Origin: Marinobacter orientalis
GTDB lineage: Bacteria > Pseudomonadota > Gammaproteobacteria > Pseudomonadales > Oleiphilaceae
Length of the DNA stretch: 64,000 nt
Assembly (NCBI RefSeq): GCF_004792665.1
Contig: NZ_SRZX01000009.1
Coordinates: 34,631-98,630 of the forward strand
Reading direction: 5' to 3'
A model generated the notes under the pieces. The model was not told the origin of the DNA. It did not search any database and was given only the letters and a program-made list of their open reading frames with translations. A program made the translations under genes and the position numbers. This document shows, piece after piece, positions 17,035 through 27,837 of the stretch (position 1 is the stretch's first letter; every line of letters begins with the position of its first letter).

Positions 17035-17757
17035 ATGCCACAGGTTATGAGCGGTTGTATTGCCTACGGTGATTGTAATACCGAAGGGATTAAAGGTTAC
17101 CACGAACCGGTGTGGCCTGAGATGGTAGCAGAACATCTGGGCATGCCCCTCATCAACTGCGGCCACACCATGAGCACAACCCGTGAATTGTTGCGCTACG
17201 CAGAAGCCTTCCCGCCGTCGGATTTTCAGCTTGCGTTTATACAGTATGGGCTGGTGGACTCCTGGCTTACCTTCCGCGGCGCGCCCTATGTGCTTTATTA
17301 CCCGGACAATCCCCGCCGGAAGCTGGCCAGAAAACTGGTGAAGAAGCTCAAGAAATGGGCCCGCCACTTTCAGTTGCAGGAACGCTGGGGGGCGGTGGAG
17401 CAGGTGCCGCTGGGTGAATACCTGGGCAATATTGAACAGGTGATACGTTCTGCGCCTCACACGCTTTTTGTGCTGGTGGCCACGCCGCCAAATCTTGATG
17501 AACCAAGAAACCCGCGTATCGAACATTACAATCAAGGCTTACAAAAATTGGCCGAGCAAGAGCCCAATGCGTTACTGGCGGATTCCTATGAGCGGTTATG
17601 GCAGCAAAAGGCGAATACTCTGATGGATGACGGCACACACCTTACCGTTGACGGGCATCGGCTTGTGGCGGGCGCGGTGATCAGCGCCTTGCCGGCAGGC
17701 TGGCAAGCAGGTCCCGATAAAAAGTCTCAGTCTTCGACACCATTGTCTCAAGGTTGA
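17035..17757 (+). CDS. SGNH/GDSL-like protein with Cys at the nucleophile position
   Basis: A 240-residue SGNH-fold protein. Block I reads AYGDCNTEGI, so the usual Ser of G-D-S is Cys14. Block II has NCGHTMST, block III is IQYGLVDSW where G-x-N-D is expected, and block V is DDGTHLTVDGH with Asp199 and His202 intact. It may be a thiol-type esterase, a sugar O-acyl hydrolase or transferase, or an inactive binding protein. There is no signal peptide, so a cytoplasmic role is likely. Its start is only seven bases from the start of the divergent yrbL-like gene. Its last 77 bases overlap the 3' end of the convergent glycosyltransferase. A second in-frame ATG at 17047 is possible. Confidence 0.75.
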   Translation: MPQVMSGCIAYGDCNTEGIKGYHEPVWPEMVAEHLGMPLINCGHTMSTTRELLRYAEAFPPSDFQLAFIQYGLVDSWLTFRGAPYVLYYPDNPRRKLARKLVKKLKKWARHFQLQERWGAVEQVPLGEYLGNIEQVIRSAPHTLFVLVATPPNLDEPRNPRIEHYNQGLQKLAEQEPNALLADSYERLWQQKANTLMDDGTHLTVDGHRLVAGAVISALPAGWQAGPDKKSQSSTPLSQG

Positions 17758-18739
17758 GTTGCTCGCGGGCCTGTTCGAAGCTTTTGCTCTGGATCTCCGT
17801 CAGCAGGCCAGGCTCAGCCAGGTTGGTGCTGATCAGGGTGGCGATATCCTCAGGGCTATCCGATGCCGCGATGCAGCTTTGAGGCAGGAAGTCCCTCACG
17901 CCACTGACAGGTGTGGACAGAACCGGGCAGCCCGCTATCAGCGCCTCGACCATGATGTAGGGAAAACCTTCCCGGCTGGAGCTGATGATGCAGGCTGTGG
18001 CCGCCTGCAGCCAGGGAAAGATTCGGGGTTCGTGACCCGGGAGCAGAATGCTGTCTTCGGCGCCCAGCTCCCTGATTAATGCGTTGAGCCGCGACCGCTG
18101 ACTGCCATCGCCAAGAATCACCAGCTTGCCGTCGCAGTCTGCCTGCGCCCACGCCCGGACAAGCCGGTCGAACTGTTTGACCGGTTCCAGCCGACCCGCC
18201 GCCAACAGCAGCGGGCGCTCCGCGGGAACAGGGATCCTTGGCACTTGATGGTCGCTATGGCTGGTTTTCTCCAGAGGCTGAAGGCCATTAAAAATCAGCC
18301 GTGTATTGGGGTGTTCGATCGAGTTCGTGATTTCACGGCTGACGCCAATCACACCATCCAGTCGATCAAAGGCATGGTGGGAGCTTTTGCTGCCGTGAAG
18401 GGTGCCGACGGTCACTCTCGCGCAGTGACGAACGGCACCGATCAGGCTGGCGGCCTTGTTGCCCTGAGCATGGAGAATGTCTGCCTGGATGGCGTGGAGT
18501 GTTTGTCGCAGACGGAATCTGAGCCAGGGGTTGCGCCGGCCCATCTGGAAGGGCAGTGCATGGAAACGAACAGGCGTGATAAAGCGCTCGCTGTAAACGG
18601 AGTGAGCCAGCATGTGAACCTTGTGGCCCCGGGCCGAGAGCGCCTCCGCAAGGTCCGCCGTGTGCTTTTCCATACCTCCCCAGCCAGTGCCAGGCGTTGC
18701 CATGACCAGCGCTATCGTCAGCCGGTCCCGAGCGTCCAT
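17681..18739 (-). CDS. Family 4 glycosyltransferase
   Basis: A 352-residue GT-B enzyme. TGWGGMEKHTADLAEALSAR gives the acceptor-side glycine turn; GVIGVSREITNSI and LIFNGLQPL mark the linker; LLLAAGRLEPVKQFDRLVRA, KLVILGDGSQRSRL, ILLPGHEPRIFPWLQAA and SSREGFPYIMVEALIAGCPV (E-x7-E) define the donor domain. It is likely a core or surface-glycan sugar transferase. Its ATG overlaps the stop of the upstream gene by one base (TAATG), so the run from the acyltransferase at 21789 down to here behaves as one operon. The 3' end overlaps the SGNH gene tail to tail. Confidence 0.88.
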   Translation of the reverse strand: MDARDRLTIALVMATPGTGWGGMEKHTADLAEALSARGHKVHMLAHSVYSERFITPVRFHALPFQMGRRNPWLRFRLRQTLHAIQADILHAQGNKAASLIGAVRHCARVTVGTLHGSKSSHHAFDRLDGVIGVSREITNSIEHPNTRLIFNGLQPLEKTSHSDHQVPRIPVPAERPLLLAAGRLEPVKQFDRLVRAWAQADCDGKLVILGDGSQRSRLNALIRELGAEDSILLPGHEPRIFPWLQAATACIISSSREGFPYIMVEALIAGCPVLSTPVSGVRDFLPQSCIAASDSPEDIATLISTNLAEPGLLTEIQSKSFEQAREQLNLETMVSKTETFYRDLLASLPARR

Positions 18740-19887
18740 TATTGCGCCCGTCTGCTGGTCAGCAGGTTTTCATACACCTGAAGCGTGGTCTCTGTCTGGG
18801 CCTCCAGGCGGAATCGCCAGGGAATCTCGATCTCTGATCGGGGCTTGTCGATCAGGGACAGTGCGGTTTGTGCAAATGCCTCTATGTTATCCGGTTGCAC
18901 CAATCCTTCCGGGAAGCAGGCGCGAAGAGTTTCAGCGGCACCACCACGGTCGAAGGCGGTCACCGGTGTGCCTGAAGCCAGTGCCTCGGTAACCGTGCGC
19001 CCGAAGGGCTCCGGTTTGGTGGACATGTGACAGACCACATCCGCCAGCAGGTACAGGGTGGTCATGTCATTGCGCTGGCCCAGAAAGCTTACCTTGTCGA
19101 CCAGGTTCAGGCGGGCCCGCTCCTTCTCCAGTTCCTCCAGAAACTGCTCCTTGCCGGGTTCCGCGCCTCCTACGATGATGCCGTGACAGTCCGGCCGCTC
19201 CTGTACCAGCTGCGCCATCATGGCCAGGAAATCCAGCTGGCCTTTCCAGCGGGAAATGCGCCCGGGCATCATGATGATTTTCTGGCCGGCCAGCTGTGGG
19301 TATTGCCGGAACCAGCGGTCCAGCCACTGTGAGCTGAGCTCCCGCTGGCGGAAGGCATCCACATCCACTCCGCGCTGGATGACCGTCAGTTTCTCTTCCG
19401 GCACCGGATAGTTGTTGAGAACATAATCCTTCACACACCCGGACACGGCGATTATGTGGTCAGCCCTCGTCATGATGGCGCTGTAGGGAGTGACGGAATA
19501 CATGCCATGAAAGGTGGACACGACCGCAGGACGTTCATGGGCCGGAATACTTTTCATCGCCAGGAAAATAATCCACGCCGGCATCCGCGAGCGCACATGC
19601 ACGATATCGGGTTTCAGCTCCAACAGCAGTTTGCGCATGGGAAGGATCTGCCCGACCGAGGCCGGAGTCTTCCGGTGTATGGGCATGAAAATGTGTTCCG
19701 AGCCCTGCCCGCGCAGTTGCTCGGCCATGGGGCCGCCTTTCGAGACGACAAACGACTGATGCCCCCGTTTGACCAGGTCGGCCGCGAATTCCACGGTTCC
19801 CCGTTCAACGCCACCGCTGTAGAGCGCGGGTAAAGCCTGCAGAATTCTCAACGCTTGCCTTCCTTCAGAAAATGGTTGATCAGCCAT
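18739..19887 (-). CDS. Family 4 glycosyltransferase
   Basis: A 382-residue GT-B enzyme, paralogous to its downstream neighbour. ILQALPALYSGGVERGTVEF is the N-terminal block with the G-G-V-E-R turn seen in many LPS core transferases. HIIAVSGCVKDYVL and VIQRGVDVDAF precede the donor domain, IIMMPGRISRWKGQLDFLAM, VSFLGQRNDMTTLYLLADVV and STKPEPFGRTVTEALASGTP (E-x7-E). The first 40 bases overlap the end of the ELM1-family gene. This implies translational coupling, though a start a few codons later cannot be excluded. Confidence 0.88.
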   Translation of the reverse strand: MADQPFSEGRQALRILQALPALYSGGVERGTVEFAADLVKRGHQSFVVSKGGPMAEQLRGQGSEHIFMPIHRKTPASVGQILPMRKLLLELKPDIVHVRSRMPAWIIFLAMKSIPAHERPAVVSTFHGMYSVTPYSAIMTRADHIIAVSGCVKDYVLNNYPVPEEKLTVIQRGVDVDAFRQRELSSQWLDRWFRQYPQLAGQKIIMMPGRISRWKGQLDFLAMMAQLVQERPDCHGIIVGGAEPGKEQFLEELEKERARLNLVDKVSFLGQRNDMTTLYLLADVVCHMSTKPEPFGRTVTEALASGTPVTAFDRGGAAETLRACFPEGLVQPDNIEAFAQTALSLIDKPRSEIEIPWRFRLEAQTETTLQVYENLLTSRRAQ

Positions 19888-20798
19888 CGTGCGGCCCGGT
19901 CAGCTTCCCACAGATGATGGGATTGAGGCAGTTTGCCCGCCATCACTGAGGCATGGTCACTCCAGTGCGCAACGTATCCTTTTTGCATCAGGCTCGCCAC
20001 GCCCCGGGCTACCCGACTGTTGTGTCTGGGCGCCAGTTCAAACAGGCCGGTGGGGACACCAGAAGTGGCGGCTTCGCAGACCATGGAGGTGCTGTCAGGT
20101 GTCACCCAGGCTGCGCGCGAAGCGGCCAGTTGATGGGACAGCCAGCTGGCGTGGGTGCGTTCAGGGTCCACAACCGTGACCTTGGGGCCTGCCAGTTGCT
20201 GGAGTTTCTCCAGCAGTGGCGCCGGCGTACGGCGGGAGCCGCTGATAGTCCAGCGCCATTTGGGGTATTGGCCCATCAGTTGTGATACCTGCTTGAGCAC
20301 CACGTCATCGTCCCAGTCAAAATGGGGCGACGGCCCCCCGATAAGGATCAGGCCTTCAGGCTTGTCAGTGATACGCGCCAGTGGCGTGATAGCGTTGATC
20401 GCGCCTTCGGTGGTGAAGATGTGCCTGCTCGGGGCAATGCCGTCATGTTCGGGAACAATGGCCGCATCGACCCAACCAACAGGAAAACCCGGTTTCATCA
20501 ACACCACGGTTTTCGCTTTTCGGCGCCGCCGGAGTGACAGCAGCAGGCGGTGGGTGCCGCTGCCCGATGCGATGATCAGGTCCGGAGCGCGCAGGGTTTC
20601 ATCCATCGCCGGTGAAATACCCAGTACCGCCCGCCACAGGGGAACCGGAACTTCCGTTGCGTCAATTTCAGAGACGGTGGCCCCTGCCAGCACCCGCAAG
20701 CGGTTGCCAAGCCCTTTCAGCTGGTTCCGGTGCCCCGGTTTTTTATCTGTCAACAGCCACACAACCGGTGTTGGTGAGTCGGAGCGTTCAGTCGTCAT
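19848..20798 (-). CDS. ELM1/DUF1022 family protein, GT-B-like
   Basis: A 316-residue member of the family named after plant mitochondrial fission factor ELM1. VVWLLTDKKPGHRNQLKGLG at residues 11-30 is the signature N-terminus. LIIASGSGTHRLLLSLRRRR, LILIGGPSPHFDW and WVTPDSTSMVCEAATSGVPT follow; the last is like the donor-domain end of GT-B glycosyltransferases. Bacterial members commonly lie in LPS loci, so a role in glycan transfer is likely, but the reaction is unknown. The ATG at 20798 is chosen because the family motif begins just after it; upstream codons are open but low-complexity. It lies 31 bp after the LpxL gene. Confidence 0.8.
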   Translation of the reverse strand: MTTERSDSPTPVVWLLTDKKPGHRNQLKGLGNRLRVLAGATVSEIDATEVPVPLWRAVLGISPAMDETLRAPDLIIASGSGTHRLLLSLRRRRKAKTVVLMKPGFPVGWVDAAIVPEHDGIAPSRHIFTTEGAINAITPLARITDKPEGLILIGGPSPHFDWDDDVVLKQVSQLMGQYPKWRWTISGSRRTPAPLLEKLQQLAGPKVTVVDPERTHASWLSHQLAASRAAWVTPDSTSMVCEAATSGVPTGLFELAPRHNSRVARGVASLMQKGYVAHWSDHASVMAGKLPQSHHLWEADRAARWLINHFLKEGKR

Positions 20799-20829
20799 TG
20801 GGTAATCCGGCCCCTGTCGGTGAAAGCGT

Positions 20830-21789
20830 TCAATCTGCGTCCTTGCCGTACAGATCCGGATCGTCTTTTGACGGGCGGGTCTTGAAGCGCCGGTGCATCC
20901 ACAGGTACTGGTCCGGGTGCCTGCGAACCTCGTTTTCAATGGTTCTGTTCACCAGGGTGGCATCTGCCATGTCATCGCCCGAGGGGAAGTTTTCCAGCGG
21001 GGGATGGAAATAAATATCATACCCGGGCTCGTGCTCCCGGCGGAAATGACTGAATGGCATTACGACACAGCCACTGCGTTCCGCGATCCGCGAGGTGGCG
21101 GTAATGGAACCGGCTGCCACGCCGAAAAACGGTGCAAACACGATGCCCTTGCGGCCATAGTCCTGATCCGTGGCGTACCAGACAATACGGTTTTTTTTCA
21201 GCTGTCTGAGTAACCCCCGCAGATTTCTGCTATCCAGCACCATGCCGTATCGGCGCTCACGTGCACGTGTCATCACTGCGTTCATCAGCGGGTTGTTGTG
21301 ATCACGCTGCATCACATCGGCTTCAATATATTCGGTGACCAGGCTGCCGCCCAGATCCAGAGTGCTGTAGTGGCCGCCCAATAGCAGGATGCCTTTTCCT
21401 TTGGCGAGGGCCGCATCAACGTGTTCAAGACCGTGCACCTCGGTGATGGGGATGAATGAGCCTGGGTTGCGAAACCAGGCCAGGCCAATCTCCATCACCC
21501 CGATGCCATTGGCCTGGAACGATTTTTTCACCAGGGCCTGTTGCTCCTGCTCAGATAGCTCGGGAAAACACAGGTGAATGTTCACTTCGGTAATGTGGCG
21601 CCTGTGGGCTGCAAAGCGATAGGCCAGATCACCGGTGCGCCTGCCCAGCCACCACTGCAGTTTCAGGGGCAGTCGGGAAGCCAGCCACATGAGAGCAATG
21701 CCCATCCAGGTAGGCCACCAGCGCGGGTGGAGATAGCTGGAATAACGGGTATCGCGGGTTTTCTGATTGCTTTTCTTCACTCGTTTCAC
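20830..21789 (-). CDS. lpxL: Lipid A lauroyl-type acyltransferase
   Basis: A 319-residue inner membrane acyltransferase that completes lipid A by adding a secondary acyl chain to Kdo2-lipid IVA. LLLGGHYSTLDLGGSLVTEY carries the HxxxxD dyad. QRDHNNPLMNAVMTRARERR, LDSRNLRGLLRQLKKN and DQDYGRKGIVFAPFFGV correspond closely to the E. coli LpxL/LpxP blocks, making this the better lpxL candidate of the two intact paralogues. A membrane helix spans about 28-46, after a basic N-terminus. It is the first gene of the minus-strand operon and is divergent from waaA, with a shared 160-bp gap that must hold both promoters. Confidence 0.85.
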   Translation of the reverse strand: MKRVKKSNQKTRDTRYSSYLHPRWWPTWMGIALMWLASRLPLKLQWWLGRRTGDLAYRFAAHRRHITEVNIHLCFPELSEQEQQALVKKSFQANGIGVMEIGLAWFRNPGSFIPITEVHGLEHVDAALAKGKGILLLGGHYSTLDLGGSLVTEYIEADVMQRDHNNPLMNAVMTRARERRYGMVLDSRNLRGLLRQLKKNRIVWYATDQDYGRKGIVFAPFFGVAAGSITATSRIAERSGCVVMPFSHFRREHEPGYDIYFHPPLENFPSGDDMADATLVNRTIENEVRRHPDQYLWMHRRFKTRPSKDDPDLYGKDAD

Positions 21790-21949
21790 TGCCCGATGCC
21801 ATTGGTATCACGAGAACCGGAGTTTAGCAGGACGGCTCCCATCCGCTAAAGCAGCAATCTGCGCACGTTGCGGAAAAGGGTGAATTCCCTGCCGCAGACT
21901 CGGCCGTCGGCTTTATGTAGAATAACCACCGCACCGACCCGGAGTTAGT

Positions 21950-23221
21950 ATGCTTCATTTTTTTTACTCCCTGTTTTTTCGCATCGCGCTGCCATTCGTG
22001 CTGCTGCGCCTGTGGTGGATCGGGCGCAGCAATCCGCAAGCCTCCGTGCGCTGGCAGGAGCGGCTGGGTTATGTGGACGCTTCCGAGGAGCCGGTGATCT
22101 GGGTTCACGCGGTGTCTGTCGGGGAAACTATTGCCGCAGCGCCTCTGGTAAAGGCCTTGCTGCGCCGGAACCCGGACATTCCGATACTGATGACGGCGAT
22201 GACGCACACTGGCTCTGCCCGCGCCAGGGCCCTGTTTGGTGACCGGGTGCGCTATGCCTTTTCTCCCTATGACACACCAGGTGCCGTGCGCCGCTTTGTG
22301 GACCGGGTTCGCCCTCGTGCGCTGGTAATCATGGAAACTGAGCTCTGGCCTAACATGATCGCTCTGAGTAAACAGCGCGATGTACCCATTTTCCTGATCA
22401 ACGCGCGCCTTTCCGCACGCTCGGCGCGAGGTTATGAGCGGGTGGCTTCCCTGGTAAAGCCATTGCTTCGCAGCATCACGTGGATAGCAGCGCAGGCCGA
22501 CGAAGATGCCAGTCGCTTCCTGCGCATTGGCGCACAGCCCGAGTCGGTATCGGTGACCGGTAGTATCAAGTTCGACGTGGAGCTATCAGACGAGACCCGC
22601 TCTGCGGCATCGGGGCTGAGACTGACGCTGGGCACAGACCGGCCCGTCTGGATCGCCGCCAGTACCCACGAAGGGGAAGACCGTCAGATTCTGGAAGCCC
22701 ACCAGCAAATAATGGCCGAATTCCCGGACGCGTTACTGGTGATTGTGCCCCGTCATCCGGAACGGTTTGATGATGTGGCCGGACTGGCGCGCTCCATGGG
22801 GCTGGCGGTGCTTCGCCGTTCCGCGGAGGACGATAGGAAGGCGAGCGGTAATCACCATTTTCAGGTCTATGTGGGAGACACCATGGGTGAGTTGCTGATG
22901 CTTTATGGCGCCTGCGACATAGCCTTCGTGGGCGGATCGCTGATTGAACGCGGTGGCCATAATCCGCTGGAGCCAGCTGCCTGGGCTATGCCAGTGCTCT
23001 CTGGTCCGCATATTTTCAACTTTGAAACCATCTATAACCGGCTTGATGAAGGAGAGGGGCTCTACATAACGGCTTCGTCAGAGGCATTGGCGACGTGTGT
23101 GGTACGTCTGATTGCCGACAAGGCCGCCGCAGAGAGAGCCGGCGACAATGCGCTGGCGGTGGTAAATGCCAACCGTGGGGCGTTGGAGAAAGTGGTGGAT
23201 GGGATCGTTGAGCGCGTCTAG
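21950..23221 (+). CDS. waaA: 3-deoxy-D-manno-octulosonic acid transferase
   Basis: A 423-residue GT-B (family 30) enzyme that transfers Kdo from CMP-Kdo to lipid IVA at the cytoplasmic face. An N-terminal hydrophobic anchor (about 2-20) is followed by RWQERLGYV, then VIWVHAVSVGETIAAAPLVK, IMETELWPNMIAL and FLINARLSARSARGYERV, all typical of WaaA/KdtA. The donor half has VTGSIKFDVEL, WIAASTHEGEDRQILEAHQQ, VIVPRHPERFDDV and AFVGGSLIERGGHNPLEPAA. Length and motifs fit a complete enzyme. It is monocistronic, converging on tolC. A GC-rich hairpin follows the stop. Confidence 0.95.
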   Translation: MLHFFYSLFFRIALPFVLLRLWWIGRSNPQASVRWQERLGYVDASEEPVIWVHAVSVGETIAAAPLVKALLRRNPDIPILMTAMTHTGSARARALFGDRVRYAFSPYDTPGAVRRFVDRVRPRALVIMETELWPNMIALSKQRDVPIFLINARLSARSARGYERVASLVKPLLRSITWIAAQADEDASRFLRIGAQPESVSVTGSIKFDVELSDETRSAASGLRLTLGTDRPVWIAASTHEGEDRQILEAHQQIMAEFPDALLVIVPRHPERFDDVAGLARSMGLAVLRRSAEDDRKASGNHHFQVYVGDTMGELLMLYGACDIAFVGGSLIERGGHNPLEPAAWAMPVLSGPHIFNFETIYNRLDEGEGLYITASSEALATCVVRLIADKAAAERAGDNALAVVNANRGALEKVVDGIVERV

Positions 23222-23241
23222 GGCGGGCCCGTGAGCCCGCC
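23222..23241. terminator. GC hairpin between convergent waaA and tolC
   Basis: GGCGGGC and GCCCGCC pair around a six-base loop directly after the waaA stop codon. There is no U-tract on either side, so it may be a weak bidirectional terminator or mRNA-stabilising stem. Confidence 0.5.
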
Positions 23242-23256
23242 CGTCATGCCTGCTTC

Positions 23257-24630
23257 TCATCGCATCGGGTTTTCAATGGTTTCTTCTTCCTCGGCCAGGG
23301 CTTCGATGCCGGGTGCTGAGGCGCTGAGCCAGTTGTTCAGTTGCAGCAGGTCCTGGGGGCTGAGAGTGCCGGCGGCCTGTTTCAGTCTCAGGGTATTGAC
23401 CACGTAGTCGTAGCGGGCGTTGGCGAAGTCACGCAGGGCTACGTAGTAGTTACGTTCCGCATCCAGGACTTCCACAATATTGCGAGTGCCAACCTCGTAC
23501 CCGGCGAGTGTCGCGTCCAGGGCGCTGCGGCGGGAGATAATCGTCTGCTCCAGGGCCGAGGCGGATTCGATGTTGGTGTTCACCGTGCGGAACAGGCTGC
23601 GTGTATTGACCCTGACGTCGCGGCGAACCGTTGCCAGGAACTGGTCAGCAACATTGACCAGTGATCGCTGTTGGCGAACGCCGGCCTGGATTCCGCCACC
23701 CATGTAGAGTGGCACGCTCAATCTGATTCCGATACGGCCTTCCGTTGTCGTACCGTCGCGCTGGCGCAGAGTAGGATCCTCCAGGCCCTCAATATCCGTT
23801 TTGCCGTAGGAGGCGTTCAGATCCAGTGTTGGCAGGTGCTCGGATTTCGCGCTTTTCAGATTGGCTTCACTGGTGTTCAGGTCGAACATCGCGGACTGAA
23901 TCCGCCAGTTCTGATTCAGAGCGGTGTTTTCCCAGGCGGATGGGTCCATGGGCTGAGGGCGGGTCAGGGGGAAGCTTCTGCGCAGGTTGTCAAGCTCTTC
24001 GGTGTATTCACCGGTCAGTCGGGCCAGCTGTTCGCGGGCAATATCCAGTTCGCTTTCCGCAGCAATGCGCAGGCTCTTGCTGTCGTCGTAACTGGCGCGG
24101 GCCTCATAGACTTCGGTGATGGCAATCAGGCCGACATCGAAGCGTTCCTGGGCCTGTTCATACTGCCGCTGGATAGCTGCCTCCGTTGCCCGTGCGGTGG
24201 TAAGGGCATCGGCGGCACGCAAGACATTAAAGTAAGCCGTGGCGACATCGAGGATAAGTTGCTGCTGGGCCAGGTTGTATTCGGCGCGGGCGGATTCCGT
24301 CTGGAACTTGCTGGCGTCGTAGTTGAACCAGGTGGCGGCCCGGAACAGCGGCTGGGTCAGTTCCACGCCAAAGGCGTAGGTTTGATAGGCGCTGTCCTGG
24401 ATGGGGCCATCCACATCGGTATGACTGGCATCGCCAAATGCGCCGATCTGGGGGAGCAGGTTGCTGCGGCTGACGTCACTGGCAGCCTGTTGTGCCTCGA
24501 AGCTGGCGAGGGCGGCAGCGATGCCGGAATCATAGGAGATTGCTTTCTCGTATGTCTCTACCAGATCCATGGAAAGTGCAGGCTGGACTGCGAGCAGTCC
24601 AATCAGCCCGGAAAGCAGTCGTTTCTTCAT
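23257..24630 (-). CDS. tolC: TolC family outer membrane efflux protein
   Basis: A 457-residue outer membrane channel for drug efflux and type I secretion. MKKRLLSGLIGLLAVQPALS is a clean signal peptide. Two outer-membrane-efflux repeats follow: LVETYEKAISYDSGIAAALA and later ARDGT-type loops with RLSVPLYMGGGIQAGVRQQR, and ALDATLAGYEVGTRNIVEVL with DAERNYYVALRDFANARYDY, a very typical TolC C-terminal block. The start at 24630 is set by the signal peptide and an AGGAG eight bases upstream; the frame extends further but without function. No membrane-fusion or pump gene is adjacent. Confidence 0.92.
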   Translation of the reverse strand: MKKRLLSGLIGLLAVQPALSMDLVETYEKAISYDSGIAAALASFEAQQAASDVSRSNLLPQIGAFGDASHTDVDGPIQDSAYQTYAFGVELTQPLFRAATWFNYDASKFQTESARAEYNLAQQQLILDVATAYFNVLRAADALTTARATEAAIQRQYEQAQERFDVGLIAITEVYEARASYDDSKSLRIAAESELDIAREQLARLTGEYTEELDNLRRSFPLTRPQPMDPSAWENTALNQNWRIQSAMFDLNTSEANLKSAKSEHLPTLDLNASYGKTDIEGLEDPTLRQRDGTTTEGRIGIRLSVPLYMGGGIQAGVRQQRSLVNVADQFLATVRRDVRVNTRSLFRTVNTNIESASALEQTIISRRSALDATLAGYEVGTRNIVEVLDAERNYYVALRDFANARYDYVVNTLRLKQAAGTLSPQDLLQLNNWLSASAPGIEALAEEEETIENPMR

Positions 24631-24743
24631 GATGTCTCCTGTTAATGAATCACCCCAGCGAGATGGCATTATGGACAATAAACTACTCCAGCTCTACACT
24701 TGCATTTGACACAGAGTGTATGTGTCAATGATATCGAATTCGC

Positions 24744-26808
<2,065 letters not shown>

Positions 26809-26901
26809 CCTTTTGTAAGATTGCTTGCTTCGGAGTGTGAGCGAGGGTGATGACCCTGGCTCAACCGGGCTTTGGCAATAATCCCCGGGTCAGGCGCGTA
26901 G

Positions 26902-26929
26902 GTCGGGTTAGGCGAAGCCGTAACCCGAC
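26902..26929. repeat. REP-like palindrome, family A copy 2
   Basis: A GTCGGGTTA...TAACCCGAC hairpin after thiC. Compared with copies 1 and 3 both arms carry the matching A-to-G/T-to-C change, so pairing is kept. Confidence 0.8.
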
Positions 26930-26954
26930 AAATGGCGTCGATCGCTGACATGAT

Positions 26955-26980
26955 GTCGGATTACGCTTTGCTAATCCGAC
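26955..26980. repeat. REP-like palindrome, family A copy 3
   Basis: A GTCGGATTA...TAATCCGAC hairpin, opposite in loop orientation to copy 1 and 25 bp from copy 2. The two together form a REP-doublet-like arrangement downstream of thiC. Confidence 0.8.
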
Positions 26981-27018
26981 CTGCCGCCTGCCGTAATGGT
27001 AATAAATGTTCGGGGCCG

Positions 27019-27118
27019 CGGTTGGGACCTCTTCCCAAAACTGTGCGGAGCCAGGGATGGCGGAGCCCAAGCGCCCCATGGATGGGCTTGAGCGTGTTTT
27101 GGGAAGAGGTCCCCACCG
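27019..27118. repeat. Long palindromic element, family B copy 1
   Basis: A 100-bp element with 23-bp terminal inverted repeats (22 of 23 pair; inner arm ends CCCAAAAC / GTTTTGGG). The core contains TGTGCGGAGCCAGGGATGGC, which recurs nearly unchanged in the copy at 29721-29820. It fills the space before nudF. No transposase frame is inside; it is too short for anything but a MITE- or REPIN-like element. Confidence 0.8.
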
Positions 27119-27218
27119 TGGTCTTGCACCCACACCTGACGCCAAGAGGCTTGCACCCGGGCTAAAACACCGGCTATCGTTCAGAATCGTTCTCAAAAAA
27201 ACGGATCTGAAATCTGAA

Positions 27219-27836
27219 ATGACTGAACCATTCCAGTTTAAAGACAGCGACGTCAAAATCGAAAAGCGTGAAACCGTCTTCCAGGGCTTCTTCCGCATGG
27301 ACAAGCTCTGGCTGACCCATCGGCGCTTTGACGGCAGGGAAATGCCCACGTTCACCCGCGAACTCTTCATCCGCGGTGACTCCACCTGCGTATTACCTTA
27401 CGACTCCGACCGCGACGAAGTTGTCCTTCTGGAGCAGTTTCGTCTCGGTGCCCTTGGCCGCGACCAGTCCCCATGGTTGCTGGAACTCGTGGCCGGTATG
27501 GATGAAGACGGCGAGTCGCCGGAAGAGGTGGCCCAGCGCGAAGGTCAGGAAGAAGCAGGCCTGACGTTCAAGCCGCTGGACAAGATCTGCGACTACCTGG
27601 CGTCTCCCGGCGGAAGCACGGAACTGATTCACCTCTATTGCGGTCGTATCAGCACCGAAGCCGCAGGTGGTCTGTATGGCGTGGAGCACGAGAATGAAGA
27701 CATCCGTGCCCACGTATTCAGTGCAGACGAAGCCATCGCAATGGTTAATGATGGACGTATCAATAACGCTGCAGCGATTATCGCGCTGCAGTGGTTGCAG
27801 TTGAATCGCCCGCGGTTGCGGGAAGGTTGGAGCTGA
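27219..27836 (+). CDS. nudF: ADP-ribose pyrophosphatase
   Basis: A 205-residue Nudix hydrolase that splits ADP-ribose to AMP and ribose 5-phosphate. The Nudix box is complete: GMDEDGESPEEVAQREGQEE followed by AGL, with the metal-binding E-x-x-E-E. VLLEQFRLGAL upstream and LASPGGSTELIHLYCGRI downstream are typical of the NudF/TrgB group. The ATG at 27219 gives the usual length; the frame is open upstream only through repeat copy B1 and is not coding there. One base separates its stop from the next ATG. nudF-yqiB-cpdA is the E. coli order too. Confidence 0.93.
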   Translation: MTEPFQFKDSDVKIEKRETVFQGFFRMDKLWLTHRRFDGREMPTFTRELFIRGDSTCVLPYDSDRDEVVLLEQFRLGALGRDQSPWLLELVAGMDEDGESPEEVAQREGQEEAGLTFKPLDKICDYLASPGGSTELIHLYCGRISTEAAGGLYGVEHENEDIRAHVFSADEAIAMVNDGRINNAAAIIALQWLQLNRPRLREGWS

Positions 27837-27837
27837 T

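Noticed and set aside
27006..27218. N-terminal extension of nudF
   Set aside because: The extra codons lie in palindromic repeat copy B1, so the ATG at 27219 is used instead.
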